A stretch of 64,000 nt of DNA, taken from NCBI RefSeq assembly GCF_019733355.1, contig NZ_JAIHLQ010000011.1, forward strand, positions 113,724 through 177,723. The letters are read 5' to 3'. Shown piece by piece: positions 54,416 to 62,638 of this stretch. Each line of letters begins with the position of its first letter. Position 1 is the stretch's first letter. Source of the DNA: Pseudomonas baetica (GTDB lineage Bacteria > Pseudomonadota > Gammaproteobacteria > Pseudomonadales > Pseudomonadaceae). The position numbers were made by a program, and so were the translations under genes. Below the pieces are notes generated by a model. The model searched no databases and had not been told where the DNA came from. It saw nothing but the letters and a program-made list of their open reading frames with translations.

Positions 54416-56569
54416 TTAGAAGCTGTAGGTGCCCGTCATCACCACGCTACGCGGCGCTCCCGGCTGGATTTGATATTGGCTGGTGGCCGAGGCGTAATAC
54501 TCGCGATCAGTGATGTTGTTCAGCGCCGCGCGCAAATCCCAGTCCTTCAAGCGATAGCCGACCAGCGCATCCCAGCGGCCATAGCCTGGCAGCACGGTGG
54601 TGTTGGCGTTGTCGGCATAGCGCTGGCCAACCAGGGTCAGACCGGTTTCTCCGTACCAGCCCATCTCCGGTTTCCAGGTCAGGAACAGGCTGGCGTTGCG
54701 CTTGGCCACGTTGTTGATGCGCTTGCCTTCCAGGCCATTGTTGTCCTTCTCGATGATTGCATCCTGCACACCGACGCCACCGCGCACATACCAGTTGCCG
54801 ATGATTTTGCCGGTGCCGGTGAGCTCAATCCCGCGTGAGCGCTGAACGCCGGTCATGATGGTCAGGGTCGGATCGTTCGGATCGGTGGTGCGGCGGTTGT
54901 AGAGCTCCAGGTCATAGATCGCCAGGGTGGTGCTCAAACGGTCATCGAGCCAGTCACTCTTCACGCCGATTTCTTTCTGCTTGGTCAGCTCAGGGCTCAA
55001 GTCGTTGCTGTTACCGGCTGCGCCCGGCGTGATGCCGATCAGACCGCCGCCCACTGGCGAGAAGGTCTTGGACCACGAGGCGTAGAAGGAATGATTGTGC
55101 AGCGGCGTCCAGACCAGACCCACGCGCGGGCTGGTGCTGTGGCTGTCGCGGTCTTCGGACATGTTCCTGAGTTTGTTGGTCGACTCGATATCGAAGGTGT
55201 CGTAGCGCAGGCCGGCAAGCACTTGCCACTGATCGTTCAGGCGCAGTTGATCCTGCACGTACACCGCGCGGCTTTCGACTTCGGTGTGGCTACTGCTTGA
55301 GAGCTGCATCGCGCCGGTGTGGCGCAGGTCGCGATTGGGGTTGAACAGATCAAGCGCTGGCACAGCTTGCGCGCCCGGCGTCCGGCCGGTGGCCGCGTTA
55401 TACAGCTTTGGATCGCGGCGCTGACTGCCGGTTTCGATACCCGTGAGCAGGCGATGCTCCAGGCCGAACGTGTCGAACGCGCCTTCCAGTTCCAGGTTGT
55501 TGTAGACGTTGCGAGTCGTCAGGTCCTGCTGCCAGTGCTGGCGCGTGACCTTGTTGGTCGCAGGCGTATATCCGGTGAGGTAGGTGTTGTCGAAATCACT
55601 GTCGAGTTTGAACACACCGAGGGTCTGGCGCAGTTGCCAGTTGTCGTTGAGTTCGTAAGTGAGTTTTGAACGCAAGGACTGCGTCTTGTCGTCGATGAAG
55701 TCGTGTTCGTTGCCATAAGTCGTGTCGCGGCCCACATCCGCCGGACGTCCGTTTACCCCCGGAATGCCGCGATCCGGCGTGCGGTTGTAGCGGCTGTATT
55801 CGTACTGCACCAGCCAGTTCAGGTCGGGTGTCAGTTGCCAGCTCATCGACGGCGCGAACAGTTGACGGTTACCGCTGACGCCGTCGCGGAAACTGTTTTC
55901 ATCCATGTTGCCCATGTTCAGGCGCAGGCTGATGTTCTCGCTCGGGTCGGCGCTGAGGTCGGCGTACAAACTGCGCAGATCCTCGCTGCCGCCCTGGGCT
56001 TCGATGGTCGAGCGGCGGCCGGGCTCCGGCATTTTGCTCACCCGGTTGACGATCCCGCCTTGGCTGCCTCGGCCGTACAGCACGGCGGCCGGGCCTTTGA
56101 GCACTTCAACCCGTTCGACGTTGTGCAGGTCGCGCTTGTACTGGCTGTCGTCACGAATGCCATCCAGATAGAAATCGTTGCTGGCGTCGAAGCCGCGAAT
56201 GCGCAAACTGTCGAAACGGGTATCGGCGCTGCTGCTGACGTTGGGCATGCCACTCAAGGCGTCGCCGATGTCGTTGGTGCCGTAGTGGGCGACGTTCGAG
56301 GTTTTGATCGAGTCGATGGCCTGCGGCACATAGCGCACCGGCGTCGATGTGCGGGTCGCGGTGTTGCTGATGGTGACGCGCGGGTCATCCGCTTGCGCTT
56401 CAGCGCTGATGGCGGTGGCGGGCAGTTCAGTCGCCGAGTAGGCAAAACCGCTGGACAGGAAAGCACAAAGCCCAAGGGTTACGGGCGTAAGACGAAACGG
56501 GGCAGGCATTGAAAAGCGCATCCGAAAGGTGGGAAGAATATCGAGCGCGCGAATGGTAATGCTTTGCAT
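54416..56569 (-). CDS. TonB-dependent siderophore receptor
   Basis: Outer-membrane receptor (717 aa) of the FhuA/FiuA-type siderophore class. A signal peptide with hydrophobic LTPVTLGLCAFLSSGFAYSA is followed by a plug domain (YVPQAIDSIKTSNVAHYGTNDIGDALSGMPNVSSS, RFDSLRIRGFDASNDFYLDGIRDDSQYKRDLHNVERVEVLKGPAAVLYGRGSQGGIVN) and a 22-strand barrel ending in a terminal Phe (VVMTGTYSF). The ATG at 56569 has GGAAG just upstream, but the N-terminal region would then be long; ATGs at 56521 and 56509 give shorter signal peptides. No FecI/FecR pair is adjacent. Confidence 0.88.
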   Translation of the reverse strand: MQSITIRALDILPTFRMRFSMPAPFRLTPVTLGLCAFLSSGFAYSATELPATAISAEAQADDPRVTISNTATRTSTPVRYVPQAIDSIKTSNVAHYGTNDIGDALSGMPNVSSSADTRFDSLRIRGFDASNDFYLDGIRDDSQYKRDLHNVERVEVLKGPAAVLYGRGSQGGIVNRVSKMPEPGRRSTIEAQGGSEDLRSLYADLSADPSENISLRLNMGNMDENSFRDGVSGNRQLFAPSMSWQLTPDLNWLVQYEYSRYNRTPDRGIPGVNGRPADVGRDTTYGNEHDFIDDKTQSLRSKLTYELNDNWQLRQTLGVFKLDSDFDNTYLTGYTPATNKVTRQHWQQDLTTRNVYNNLELEGAFDTFGLEHRLLTGIETGSQRRDPKLYNAATGRTPGAQAVPALDLFNPNRDLRHTGAMQLSSSSHTEVESRAVYVQDQLRLNDQWQVLAGLRYDTFDIESTNKLRNMSEDRDSHSTSPRVGLVWTPLHNHSFYASWSKTFSPVGGGLIGITPGAAGNSNDLSPELTKQKEIGVKSDWLDDRLSTTLAIYDLELYNRRTTDPNDPTLTIMTGVQRSRGIELTGTGKIIGNWYVRGGVGVQDAIIEKDNNGLEGKRINNVAKRNASLFLTWKPEMGWYGETGLTLVGQRYADNANTTVLPGYGRWDALVGYRLKDWDLRAALNNITDREYYASATSQYQIQPGAPRSVVMTGTYSF

Positions 56570-56765
56570 TTGCTTCCGTTAATTATTCCGAAGAAGTTCC
56601 TTGGTCTGATTGTTTCAATTTATGTCTATCTGGATACACCCGATCGTTTGCACCATTCGCCCGATTCACGAAACAGTGTGAAAGCCATTCCGGCGTTTTT
56701 CTGCAACAGCTTGAGCACTAGTCTGCCGGCATCGATTTTTCCCACTTTCCTGCCGGAGCGCTCTG

Positions 56766-57434
56766 ATGATCCTTCACTACATTTATGACCCGTTGTGCGG
56801 TTGGTGTTACGGCGCCAAACCGCTGGTGCAAGCGGCGCAACACGTTTTGCCGGTAATCGCCCATGCGGGCGGCATGATGAGCGGCACCAACCGCCAGCGC
56901 GTGACGCCACAGTTGCGCAATTACGTCATGCCCCACGACCGGCGCATCGCCGAATACACCGGGCAGCCGTTTGGCGAGGCGTATTTCGAAGGTTTGCTGC
57001 GCGATCACACCGCCGTTTTCGATTCGACGCCACCGATTGCGGCCGTCATGGCCGCTGAGGCCATCGACGCGCGTGGTTTGCAGATGCTCGGGCGGTTGCA
57101 GACAGCGCATTACGTGGAGGGGCGGCGAATTGCCGAGCAATCAGTTCTCCTGGAACTGGCGCAGCAGATGGGATACGTCGGGGAAACCTTTCAGGCCACG
57201 GTTAAATCGGCTGATACCGAGCACCACATAAAAGCCACTCGTGGTTTGTTGGCCCAACTGGGAGGGCAGGGATTTCCGACTTTTGCGTTGGAAAAGGACG
57301 GTCAATTCACGCTCATCGACATCAGTCCTTGGCTGGGCAAGCCGCAGGCCTTTGCCCAATGGTTGGGTGAGGTCATTGGCAGCGAAGGGGTTGGCGAGTC
57401 TTCAGCCTTCTGTGGACTGGACGGTTGCGCCTGA
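56766..57434 (+). CDS. DsbA/FrnE-family thioredoxin-fold protein
   Basis: Cytoplasmic DsbA-like oxidoreductase (222 aa), no signal peptide. The CxxC site is CGWC at residues 11-14 (YDPLCGWCYGAKPLVQAAQ). The insert of helical structure and the end ATRGLLAQLGGQGFPTFALEKDG with the cis-Pro motif are typical of FrnE-type proteins, some of which act in oxidative-stress resistance. GGAG precedes the ATG. The last residues (AFCGLDGCA) add a second Cys pair. Confidence 0.82.
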   Translation: MILHYIYDPLCGWCYGAKPLVQAAQHVLPVIAHAGGMMSGTNRQRVTPQLRNYVMPHDRRIAEYTGQPFGEAYFEGLLRDHTAVFDSTPPIAAVMAAEAIDARGLQMLGRLQTAHYVEGRRIAEQSVLLELAQQMGYVGETFQATVKSADTEHHIKATRGLLAQLGGQGFPTFALEKDGQFTLIDISPWLGKPQAFAQWLGEVIGSEGVGESSAFCGLDGCA

Positions 57435-57536
57435 TACACGCGGGATTCACTGGCTGTGGGCATTTCCGAGCAACCAGTCAGCGGAAAATTTACGTTTCTT
57501 AGACGATTTTTGCCTATTTAAAGACGATTCTTGAAA

Positions 57537-57566
57537 TTGACACATTGTTCCGGGCGCGGATAGGAT
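57537..57566 (+). promoter_or_regulatory. Strong sigma-70 promoter of the oprD leader
   Basis: TTGACA at 57537-57542, an 18-base spacer, then TAGGAT at 57561-57566. It lies 195 bp upstream of oprD and directly upstream of a terminator-like hairpin. Confidence 0.7.
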
Positions 57567-57572
57567 TCGCCC

Positions 57573-57650
57573 CAACGCCTGTGGCCAACCGCCATGACTC
57601 AAAAATAATAAGAAGGCCCGACACGACTTTGTCGTGGGCGGGCCTTTTTG
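57573..57650 (+). ncRNA. Candidate attenuator or small RNA upstream of oprD
   Basis: Transcription from the promoter at 57537-57566 would start near 57573 and meet an intrinsic terminator at 57612-57650 about 75 nt later, before reaching oprD. The short RNA contains a minimal ATG-ACT-CAA-AAA-TAA frame. Either the hairpin attenuates oprD or a separate small RNA is made. Confidence 0.4.
57612..57648 (+). terminator. Terminator-like hairpin in the oprD leader
   Basis: AAGGCCCG / CGGGCCTT with inner CACGAC/GTCGTG pairing and a following run of five T. It lies 83 bp upstream of the oprD start. Confidence 0.8.
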
Positions 57651-57731
57651 TTTCGGGGTGAAAAAAGAGCGCATGAGCGCCGTTTCAGCCGTTCGACACA
57701 GTGCGTTTCAACCCGTAATAAGGAAAACAAA

Positions 57732-59018
57732 ATGTTGAACAAGCGAATCAGCCTGATCGCTCTGGGGATGTTGAGCGCCACTTCGGCCATGGCTAACGAC
57801 CAGGCCGAATCCAAGGGTTTTCAAGAAGACAGCAGCCTCAAAGTGCTGCTGCGCAATGCCTACATCAATCGTGATTACAAAGACGGTAACAAAGACAAAG
57901 CCGAGTGGGGCCAAGCGGCCATCGGTACGTTCTCGTCCGGTTTCACCCAAGGCACCGTCGGTGTTGGCGTTGACGCCTTCGGTCTGTACGCACTGCGTCT
58001 GGACGGCGGCAAGGGCCGCAGCGGCGCCGGTGGTATCGACTTTTTCAAACAGGGCGACAGCGGCAACGCGGCTGACGATCTGTCCAAGTTTGGTGCAGCG
58101 GTCAAATTCCGCGTGTCCAACACCGTACTGACCTACGGTGACCAGATGCCGGCCCTGCCGGTGTTGAACTACGACAACTCGCGTCTGCTGCCGGAAAGCT
58201 ACACCGGTACCTTGATCACCTCTAAAGAGATCAAAGGCCTGGAGCTGAACGCCGGTCGTTTCACCGCCGAATCGCGCAAGAGCGCTGAAGGCCGTGACAG
58301 CGGTGGTCTGAAATCGATCAACGTACTGGGCGGTAGCTACCAGTTCACCGAACAGTTCAAGGCAGCGCTGTACGCTTCCGACGTCGAAGACGTATTGAAG
58401 AAACAATACGTGAACGCCAACTACGTGTTCCCGATCGACAAGGATCAGTCCCTGACCCTGGACTTCAACGGTTATCGCACAAAGCTGGACAACTCTTATG
58501 TCCGCGAAAACGGTGTAACCGGTGACGACAACAAGATCTGGAGCCTGGCAGCCACCTTCGCCACTGGCCCGCACTCGTTCACCGTGGCGCACCAGCGCTC
58601 CACCGGCGACAGCAACCTGGGCTACGCCTACGGCGGTTATCAGAGAGGTCAGGGTCGCGTCGGCGACGGCGGCAACACCATCTACCTGGCCAACTCCTAC
58701 TGGTCGGACTTCAACGCTGAAGACGAACGCAGCTGGCAACTGGGCTACGGCCTGGACTTCGGCGCCTTCGGCGTACCGGGTCTGAGCTACAACTTCGCGT
58801 ACGTGCGTGGCGATAACATCACCACCTCCACCAGTGAAGGCGGCACCGAGCGCGAAATCTTCAACCAGTTCAAGTACGTCGTGCAAAGCGGCCCGGCCAA
58901 AGACCTGAGCGTGAAACTGCGCAGCTCGATCCTGCGTGTTTCGCAAAAATCCAGCGAGTACAACGTCAGCGGCAACGAAGTGCGTGTATTCGTCGATTAC
59001 CCGATCAACATCTTCTGA
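57732..59018 (+). CDS. OprD-family outer-membrane porin
   Basis: Specific porin (428 aa) for small substrates such as basic amino acids, peptides or carboxylates. A signal peptide (ISLIALGMLSATSAMA, cleavage near residue 21) is followed by the family start FQEDSSLKVLLRNAYINRDY, then barrel strands and YGDQMPALPVLNYDNSRLLPESYTG, a well conserved OprD segment; it ends with a terminal Phe. The ATG at 57732 has AAGGAA upstream. Which OprD subgroup (OccD or OccK) is not certain; length fits either. A strong terminator follows. Confidence 0.92.
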   Translation: MLNKRISLIALGMLSATSAMANDQAESKGFQEDSSLKVLLRNAYINRDYKDGNKDKAEWGQAAIGTFSSGFTQGTVGVGVDAFGLYALRLDGGKGRSGAGGIDFFKQGDSGNAADDLSKFGAAVKFRVSNTVLTYGDQMPALPVLNYDNSRLLPESYTGTLITSKEIKGLELNAGRFTAESRKSAEGRDSGGLKSINVLGGSYQFTEQFKAALYASDVEDVLKKQYVNANYVFPIDKDQSLTLDFNGYRTKLDNSYVRENGVTGDDNKIWSLAATFATGPHSFTVAHQRSTGDSNLGYAYGGYQRGQGRVGDGGNTIYLANSYWSDFNAEDERSWQLGYGLDFGAFGVPGLSYNFAYVRGDNITTSTSEGGTEREIFNQFKYVVQSGPAKDLSVKLRSSILRVSQKSSEYNVSGNEVRVFVDYPINIF

Positions 59019-59045
59019 TGATCGAACAGGTGTAATACATCTGAG

Positions 59046-59074
59046 AAAAACCCCGACTGGTCGGGGTTTTTTTT
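59046..59074 (+). terminator. Intrinsic terminator of the oprD-family gene
   Basis: AAAAACCCCGAC-TGGT-CGGGGTTTTTTTT, 27 bp past the stop, with an eight-T tail. Confidence 0.93.
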
Positions 59075-59208
59075 CGACTGTTTTCCGGTGAAAACCAGAA
59101 AAAACCCGTGTTTTTGTCATGTGAAAGTTGTTTTTCAGCCACTTCAAACTTCGTTTCAAACAGGGCTTTAAATGCCTGAAATTCTTTCTCATGGACGCAA
59201 ATTCTCCA

Positions 59209-59222
59209 CCTAATAGATTAGG
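59209..59222. promoter_or_regulatory. Candidate operator upstream of the dioxygenase operon
   Basis: CCTAATAGATTAGG is a perfect 14-bp palindrome 27 bp upstream of the dioxygenase ATG, in AT-rich DNA just upstream of the ribosome site. A repressor site at or past the start of transcription is likely. Confidence 0.45.
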
Positions 59223-59249
59223 CCGCTCAACGCAGCGGAGAATTTGGTA

Positions 59250-59996
59250 ATGATCGTTTTGAACAGAGAAGTGGGCGAATCGCTACGGCGCGACAAATAT
59301 GTCAACGTCCAGGGTGGTGACTTCAATCTCTACGGTCATTTTGCCGACTTCGTCAGACTGACCAAAAGTTGGGAAAACATGGAGCCTGACAGTTACTACG
59401 GTCAGGCCGAAGCCGGCATGCGTTACCGTCGTTACAGCGACTTTGAGTACAACCCCAAAACGCGCGAACTGAAGCAACTTGAGCATCGCGCCTACGTGCA
59501 GTCCAAGGAAAACAACGCTTATGTGGGCGGGATGGTGCGCCACTTTCAGGACTTCTCTGATGAAGTCATCGAGTCGCCGGTGATGCGCAGCCTGATCGAC
59601 ACCGATTTTGAAGTGTACAAAAGCGTGTTGCCGGAAGAGCTGCACGATGAAATCTGGCAGTGCCAGATCCATCAGATCCGTATCGAGATCAAACCCGGCA
59701 AACAGTTGGAAATTACCCCCGAAGGGATTCACTGCGACGGTTATCCGTTCAGCGGTGTGCACTTCTGGGGGCGCAACAATGTCGAGGGTGCGGAAAGTCG
59801 TTTGTACGATATTCATGAGCATCAATTGGCGTCGACCACGTATAAGGAAATTCTCGACACCACCTACTTCCTCGATCGCGACATGCGCCACTACGTGACT
59901 CCGGCGCGCAACTCACACACCCATGCCATGGCGTACCGGCAGATTCTGGCGATTTCCTTCTCGCGGCCCGGGACCGCTTTCGACATTGTTCGCTAA
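59250..59996 (+). CDS. 2-oxoglutarate/Fe(II) dioxygenase, IDO-like amino-acid hydroxylase family
   Basis: 248 aa, resembling the L-isoleucine dioxygenase (IDO) type of free amino-acid hydroxylases (2OG-Fe_Oxy_2 family). The Fe(II) triad is visible: H161 and D163 in ITPEGIHCDGYPF, and H214 in DRDMRHYVTP; R230 in YRQILAISF fits the 2-oxoglutarate-binding arginine. The same context in IDO is TPEG-(I/V)-H-x-D-G and H-D-V-T-P. The ATG at 59250 has GGAG nine bases upstream; a TTG six bases earlier is less likely. It heads an operon with a GNAT acetyltransferase and AzlC-AzlD. The product would be a hydroxy-amino acid; the substrate is unknown. Confidence 0.8.
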   Translation: MIVLNREVGESLRRDKYVNVQGGDFNLYGHFADFVRLTKSWENMEPDSYYGQAEAGMRYRRYSDFEYNPKTRELKQLEHRAYVQSKENNAYVGGMVRHFQDFSDEVIESPVMRSLIDTDFEVYKSVLPEELHDEIWQCQIHQIRIEIKPGKQLEITPEGIHCDGYPFSGVHFWGRNNVEGAESRLYDIHEHQLASTTYKEILDTTYFLDRDMRHYVTPARNSHTHAMAYRQILAISFSRPGTAFDIVR

Positions 59997-60453
59997 TCAG
60001 ATCACCCCAATCGACGGCGTCGAATGTTCGACGCCCGTGGTGCTGCGACGCGCCACGGCCAAGGATGCGCAACCCATGGAGCGCTTCTTCCGCCAGTTCG
60101 ACGAAGTGTCGTTCTGCGAATGGCAGGACGCCAAATGTCTGCGCGGCGTGTTGATCCAGAAAACCACCACGGCCTATCTCGCCTTCGACGTGGCCGGCGA
60201 AATCGTCGGCGCGGTGCTGGGCGGTATGCTCGGCAGCCGCGGCACGATCAACCATCTGGCCGTCAGCCCCTGCTATCGCAGCCAGGGCGTTGGTCAACGC
60301 CTGGTTGAAGCGGCGTCGTCCGACATGAAGCGGGTCGGTGTGTTGCGGATGTTTCTGTTCGTCGACGATGCTAACCTCGCGGGCAAGCGTTTCTGGACTG
60401 CCCAGGGTTTTTGCGAGCCTCACGGCGAACGGACATTTGAGAGGGATCTATGA
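59986..60453 (+). CDS. GNAT-family N-acetyltransferase
   Basis: 155 aa. Acetyl-CoA-binding motif A is INHLAVSPCYRSQGVGQRLVEAA (residues about 88-110, R/Q-x-x-G-x-G/A), preceded by the beta-4 strand TTTAYLAFDVAGEIVGAVLGGMLG. The start is uncertain: a TTG at 59986 overlapping the dioxygenase stop by eleven bases gives FANQITPIDGVECSTP, and no ATG fits before residue 40. Its stop overlaps the azlC start by four bases. It may acetylate the amino group of the dioxygenase product or an unrelated small molecule. Confidence 0.78.
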   Translation: MFANQITPIDGVECSTPVVLRRATAKDAQPMERFFRQFDEVSFCEWQDAKCLRGVLIQKTTTAYLAFDVAGEIVGAVLGGMLGSRGTINHLAVSPCYRSQGVGQRLVEAASSDMKRVGVLRMFLFVDDANLAGKRFWTAQGFCEPHGERTFERDL

Positions 60454-61166
60454 ATGAAACGTCCGGCAGTGCGCCGCTGATGGTCAACCCTCAGCCGTCG
60501 CGCACGTTTGCCGAAGCCAGCCCGGTGGTGGCCGGGTATTTCACGGTGTCGTTTGTATTCGGCTTGATGGCCGTGAATGCCGGACTGCCCATGTGGCTGC
60601 CCGTGGCGATGTGCTTGTTTGTTTATGCCGGGGCTTCGCAATTTGCGGCGTTGGCGTTGATCTCAAGCGGTGCATCGTTGACCACCATTGTGCTGACCAC
60701 GTTCCTGATCAACGCGCGACACATGCTGATGTCGGTGTACATGGCCAAGGCCCTGCGCGCCATGGGCCTCAGTCGCATGGAGCGCTGGTGTTACGCCGGT
60801 GGCCTGACCGACGAATCCTTTGCTTTCCACAGCGTGAAACTGGGCACCGGCGCACCGGTGAACGTACGTTATCTGATTGGCTTCAACCTGTTCTGCCACA
60901 CCTCGTGGGTGCTCGGAGGCCTGCTGGGTGCGGTGTGCGCACAGTACGCGGCGCACCTGATCAAATACCAACTCGATTACGCACTGACCGCGATGATGCT
61001 CTACGTGCTGGTGTCACTGTGCAACACACGCAAAAAACTCATCGCTGCCGCGGCGGCCGTGCTGTGCATGGGCGCACTGAGCCTGGTCAGCAGTTCGCCG
61101 TTTAATGTGTTTATCGCCACGTTTGTGGGCTGCGGAGTCGGTGTATGCCTGACCAAACGTTCCTGA
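60450..61166 (+). CDS. azlC: AzlC-family amino-acid exporter subunit
   Basis: Large subunit (238 aa) of the AzlCD exporter of branched-chain amino acids, an integral inner-membrane protein. Visible are hydrophobic segments GYFTVSFVFGLMAVNAGLPMW and CLFVYAGASQFAALALI, the conserved NARHMLMSVYMAKALRAMGLSR, and LTDESFAFHSV. The start overlaps the GNAT stop (TATGA), and the end overlaps azlD by 22 bases. About seven membrane segments are likely. Substrate specificity cannot be read; a modified amino acid made by the upstream enzymes is the inference. Confidence 0.88.
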   Translation: MNETSGSAPLMVNPQPSRTFAEASPVVAGYFTVSFVFGLMAVNAGLPMWLPVAMCLFVYAGASQFAALALISSGASLTTIVLTTFLINARHMLMSVYMAKALRAMGLSRMERWCYAGGLTDESFAFHSVKLGTGAPVNVRYLIGFNLFCHTSWVLGGLLGAVCAQYAAHLIKYQLDYALTAMMLYVLVSLCNTRKKLIAAAAAVLCMGALSLVSSSPFNVFIATFVGCGVGVCLTKRS

Positions 61167-61462
61167 TTCTGGTGGTCGCGCTGATGATGGCCGTGACCTT
61201 CCTGCCACGCGCCTTGCCACTGCAAGTCAACACCGAGCACTGGCCGCCGTTTGTTGCGCGGGCGCTGGAGTACTTGCCGGTGGCGATCGTCGCTGCGATC
61301 AGCCTGACACCCTTGTTGATCAAGGATCAGCACCTGCAACTCGATCGCCCGGAATTTTATGCGGCGATTCCTACGCTGTTATGTGCGTATTTCAGCAAAA
61401 ACCTCTTTCTCAGTGTGGCGGTTGGCACGGCTGCGTACATTGCGCTCGGCTCGTTCATGTAG
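61145..61462 (+). CDS. azlD: AzlD-family amino-acid exporter subunit
   Basis: Small subunit (105 aa) of the AzlCD exporter with three to four membrane helices: TFLILVVALMMAVTFLPRALPL, ALEYLPVAIVAAISLTPLLI and a C-terminal segment NLFLSVAVGTAAYIALGSFM. Its start lies inside the end of azlC, which couples their translation. Its last 84 bases are also read in the opposite direction as the end of the LysR gene. Confidence 0.88.
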   Translation: MPDQTFLILVVALMMAVTFLPRALPLQVNTEHWPPFVARALEYLPVAIVAAISLTPLLIKDQHLQLDRPEFYAAIPTLLCAYFSKNLFLSVAVGTAAYIALGSFM

Positions 61463-62305
61463 CGGCAGAGCGACGACATCGCTCAACGCCTGGCTCGACA
61501 ATTCAGGATTGTTCACCGCCAGGCGCACCTCGAGGAAATCCTCGAACCCGGGGAAAATCGTCAGGCCGTTTTTCTGCGCGGCCTCACGCGAGACCATGCC
61601 CACCGCGTCCATCTGCGTGATGAGCGACAGCGTCAGGGTTTCGCTGCACGAGTAGACCATGCGCTGACCGTTCTCGTGATTGCCCAGACCTGCGTCGAGA
61701 AAACGCAAGAAGCTGTGGGAATACGGACAGTCTTCCGCAGGACGCACCTGAAACTTGTCACCCAGCAACGTCAGCGGATCATTCTCCTGACCGCAATGTG
61801 CACCGACCACCTGCACCTGTACCTCGGGCAGGACGATGCTCGGCAAACCCGGTCGCTGCGGGCCAATCAGCACGGCGAGGTCAAAGTCCTCATTCTTCAG
61901 TTTGCTGAGGTTTTCCATCGACTCGGCGTAGCTGAACTCCATCTGATAATCGGGAAACACCTCAATCAGGCGCCCGATCATTCGCCGGTTGAAGTCCGGC
62001 GATAACGTGTTGTTCAACGCGACCTTCAACGTACGCTGCCCCGGCACTTTCAGAGCCTCGACTTTATCTTCCATCTGTCGCGTGGCAATCAGCACTCTGT
62101 CCATATACGGCGTCAGCTCAGTGCCTTGCGGCGTCAGCGTCAGCCCTTTGTTGGAACGACGAAACAAGCGGAAACCGAACTGCTCTTCGACCTTGTTCAA
62201 CTGCGCGGCCAACGCCTGCACAGTCAGGCACGAATGCTCGGCTGCGGCCGACAAAGAGCCGGTCTGCACGATGCGCATGAGGTTGCGTAAGGTTCTGCTA
62301 TCCAT
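61379..62305 (-). CDS. LysR-family transcriptional regulator
   Basis: 308 aa. HTH: MDSRTLRNLMRIVQTGSLSAAAEHSCLTVQALAAQLNKVEEQFGFRLFRR, then an effector-binding domain (TLKVALNNTLSPDFNRRMIGRLIEVFPDYQMEF, CSETLTLSLITQMDAVGMVSREAAQKNGLTIF). Its end overlaps the 3' end of azlD by 84 bp. It is transcribed towards the azlD end, so it could regulate the operon through the palindrome at 59209-59222 or elsewhere. LysR sites usually contain T-N11-A; the palindrome CCTAATAGATTAGG does not fit exactly. Confidence 0.87.
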   Translation of the reverse strand: MDSRTLRNLMRIVQTGSLSAAAEHSCLTVQALAAQLNKVEEQFGFRLFRRSNKGLTLTPQGTELTPYMDRVLIATRQMEDKVEALKVPGQRTLKVALNNTLSPDFNRRMIGRLIEVFPDYQMEFSYAESMENLSKLKNEDFDLAVLIGPQRPGLPSIVLPEVQVQVVGAHCGQENDPLTLLGDKFQVRPAEDCPYSHSFLRFLDAGLGNHENGQRMVYSCSETLTLSLITQMDAVGMVSREAAQKNGLTIFPGFEDFLEVRLAVNNPELSSQALSDVVALPLHERAERNVRSRANRHTEKEVFAEIRT

Positions 62306-62638
62306 GGGTAATGCCCTCTAAAGTGGGCTGGGTATTGTTGTTTACGAGACTGCCGATCCGGCGTCCTATGCTGGCTATATTCCAGCACCTGAGCATAGTT
62401 GTCGCGGGTTTAGTAGCGAATTGATGTCTCCACCGATGGCTGGAGGCTGACACAGGATCGGGGTTTTTGGTGACGTTGGGGTGATTGCGGTCAAAAAATA
62501 CTCACGTGAAATAACAATTCGCGGCTTTTTTAACATTCCTGTTTGGATAACGAGCTGATCCGTTAACGGATTAAAAGAAAACAAACATCCGTATCTGTAC
62601 TAGGCTTAAAGGCATGTCAGCTACCAATGGAGGCGGCC
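62306..62638. other. Intergenic region between LysR and the RES-Xre pair
   Basis: This 333-bp gap is AT-rich in its right half. It holds a 14-bp palindrome at 62558-62571 and the leader of the antitoxin gene. No gene is visible in it. Confidence 0.6.
62558..62571. promoter_or_regulatory. Candidate autoregulatory operator of the RES-Xre pair
   Basis: ATCCGTTAACGGAT is a perfect 14-bp palindrome 68 bp upstream of the antitoxin ATG. A related half-site (ATCCGTAT) lies at about 62587-62594. Xre-type antitoxins repress their own promoter by binding dyads. Confidence 0.5.

Noticed and set aside
56551..56573. Possible Fur box (AATGC-TTT-GCATT) at the start of the TonB receptor gene
   Set aside because: Matches the Fur consensus only in part and overlaps the best start codon; insufficient to call, though Fur control is expected for such a receptor.
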